Source: JAGXLP01 sp042218715 (GTDB lineage: Bacteria; Bipolaricaulota; Bipolaricaulia; M55B111). Taken from it: a stretch of DNA of 16,104 bases. Position numbers and translations under genes: made by a program. The stretch is taken from contig JBDGQU010000071.1 in assembly GCA_042218715.1 (NCBI GenBank), positions 1-16,104 of the forward strand, read 5' to 3'. The notes below the pieces were generated by a model, which was not told the DNA's origin, searched no databases, and saw only the letters and a list, made by a program, of their open reading frames with translations. Below are positions 15,591-16,104 of the stretch, piece after piece (the stretch's first letter is position 1; each line of letters starts with the position of its first letter).

Positions 15591-15612
15591 CAAAAACCTT
15601 TTAAGTATGCAA
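15584..15612 (-). promoter_or_regulatory. Probable promoter of the Tat-exported protein gene
   Basis: On the minus strand TTGCAT (15607-15612) and TATAAC (15584-15589) are 17 bases apart. A second -10 candidate, TATAAT, lies in the other half of the palindrome but lacks a good -35. The first choice gives a leader of roughly 165 bases that includes the orphan SD. Confidence 0.45.
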
Positions 15613-15667
15613 TCTCTAATTACCTGACCGAGAAACTGAGTTTTTACCAATTGAAGAGTACAAATAC

Positions 15668-15898
15668 TTACTCCACTGACCCCAAACAACTTAATCTCCC
15701 TTTCAAGCCCCTCGCAACGATGTGTGGATAGATCATGGTTGTGGATATGTCAGCATGTCTCAACACCTTCTTGGCCAACCTGGTCTTTCCTGTCTCTCGG
15801 TATAAATCCGTGGTGAAGGTGAGCTTTGGACTATAAGTAGAGATATCCTTCTCGATCCACGCCTTTTCAGAGTAAGTGGGAGAAGGCGTTATAAGCAT
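15668..15898 (-). pseudogene. Decayed tyrosine recombinase/integrase C-terminal remnant
   Basis: The 76-codon frame contains TFTTDLYRETGK, RLAKKVLRHADISTTMIYPH and IV. These align with the C-terminal catalytic box of XerC/D-like recombinases, which usually read LRHTFATDLYRETG...LGHADISTTMIYTHI. The tyrosine nucleophile is kept. The HxxR box has collapsed to SPKL-TF, the conserved LGH is LRH, and YTH is YPH. Upstream, TYSEKAW jumps straight to IEKDIS, as if the segment between had been deleted. There is no SD before the ATG at 15896-15898. I read it as an inactive relic of a mobile element or integrase. Confidence 0.65.
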
Positions 15899-15978
15899 TT
15901 ATTAGGGTTGCTCACGAAATTCGAGCGGAAAAAATGGTAAAAATACCGTCATTTAGTGCTGTGCGAATTGCTGGTCAA

Positions 15979-16104
15979 TCAGCTATTGTCTTTCTTATCC
16001 TCGTACATCTTCCTGTCCACTTCCTTGAGAGCTTCTTCCACGGTAACCAGGGTGGCGGAGACCGAAACGGAATTTCCCCCTCCTTGCCTTCCCTTACTGT
16101 TTCG
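15979..16104 (-). CDS. C-terminal end of an unidentified protein (runs in from beyond the window)
   Basis: The frame is open from the window edge to TGA at 15979-15981. It gives 41 residues with a basic, glycine-rich start (RNSKGRQGGGNS), a short hydrophobic part (VSVSATLVTV) and a charged helix (EEALKEVDRKMYEDKKDNS). The composition is protein-like. No family is recognised, and only the tail is visible. A GGAGGGGG inside it has no usable start codon after it. Confidence 0.4.
   Translation of the reverse strand, partial: RNSKGRQGGGNSVSVSATLVTVEEALKEVDRKMYEDKKDNS

Noticed and set aside
1..16104. tRNA, rRNA, CRISPR array or intact insertion sequence
   Set aside because: I saw no cloverleaf, rRNA core sequence, regularly spaced repeats or complete transposase on either strand.

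Overview
The window is a maltodextrin and starch utilisation locus, with every recognisable gene on the minus strand. GC content is moderate, TTG and GTG starts are frequent, and Shine-Dalgarno (SD) sites are strong. The MalE-type binding protein has a signal peptide with no lipobox cysteine, so it is probably a free periplasmic protein. That favours a diderm (two-membrane) anaerobic fermenter such as Halanaerobiales, Thermotogota or a related candidate lineage. The assignment is an inference, because no rRNA or other taxonomic marker is present.

The layout below follows transcription, from high to low coordinates. (1) 15979-16104 is the C-terminal end of an unidentified protein. 15668-15898 is a decayed, internally shortened tyrosine recombinase remnant. 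(2) 14818-15408 encodes a small Tat-exported protein of unknown function. Its promoter carries a perfect 18-bp palindrome, and it is followed by a strong hairpin. (3) 14165-14770 has no convincing gene and may hold gene debris. (4) A ROK-family repressor (12867-14090) leads the carbohydrate block. It is followed by a secreted GH57 amylopullulanase (9860-12802) and the malE-malF-malG transporter genes (9715-6027). (5) A wrecked alpha-glucan phosphorylase gene (5453-5889) runs in frame into a cytoplasmic GH13 neopullulanase/amylase (4019-5452). (6) A broken secreted leucine-rich-repeat gene (3309-3729) overlaps the start of a GH38 alpha-mannosidase (100-3312). (7) Another GH13 gene, of the oligo-1,6-glucosidase/alpha-glucosidase type, starts at 67 and leaves the window.

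The implied pathway is as follows. The amylopullulanase cuts starch or pullulan outside the cytoplasm. MalE captures the maltodextrins and MalFG imports them, using an ATPase encoded elsewhere. The GH13 enzymes hydrolyse them inside the cell. The intracellular phosphorolytic branch appears lost here, because the phosphorylase survives only as its two ends. The ROK protein probably senses a sugar and represses the block.

The most interesting signals are the gene remnants (phosphorylase, leucine-rich-repeat protein, recombinase), a GC-rich hairpin lying between a good SD and the malF start codon, two extended SD sequences 70-80 nt upstream of starts with no start codon of their own, and an EF-hand-like loop in the periplasmic domain of MalF. 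I see no clearly new multi-gene system. No tRNA, rRNA, CRISPR array or intact insertion sequence was found.
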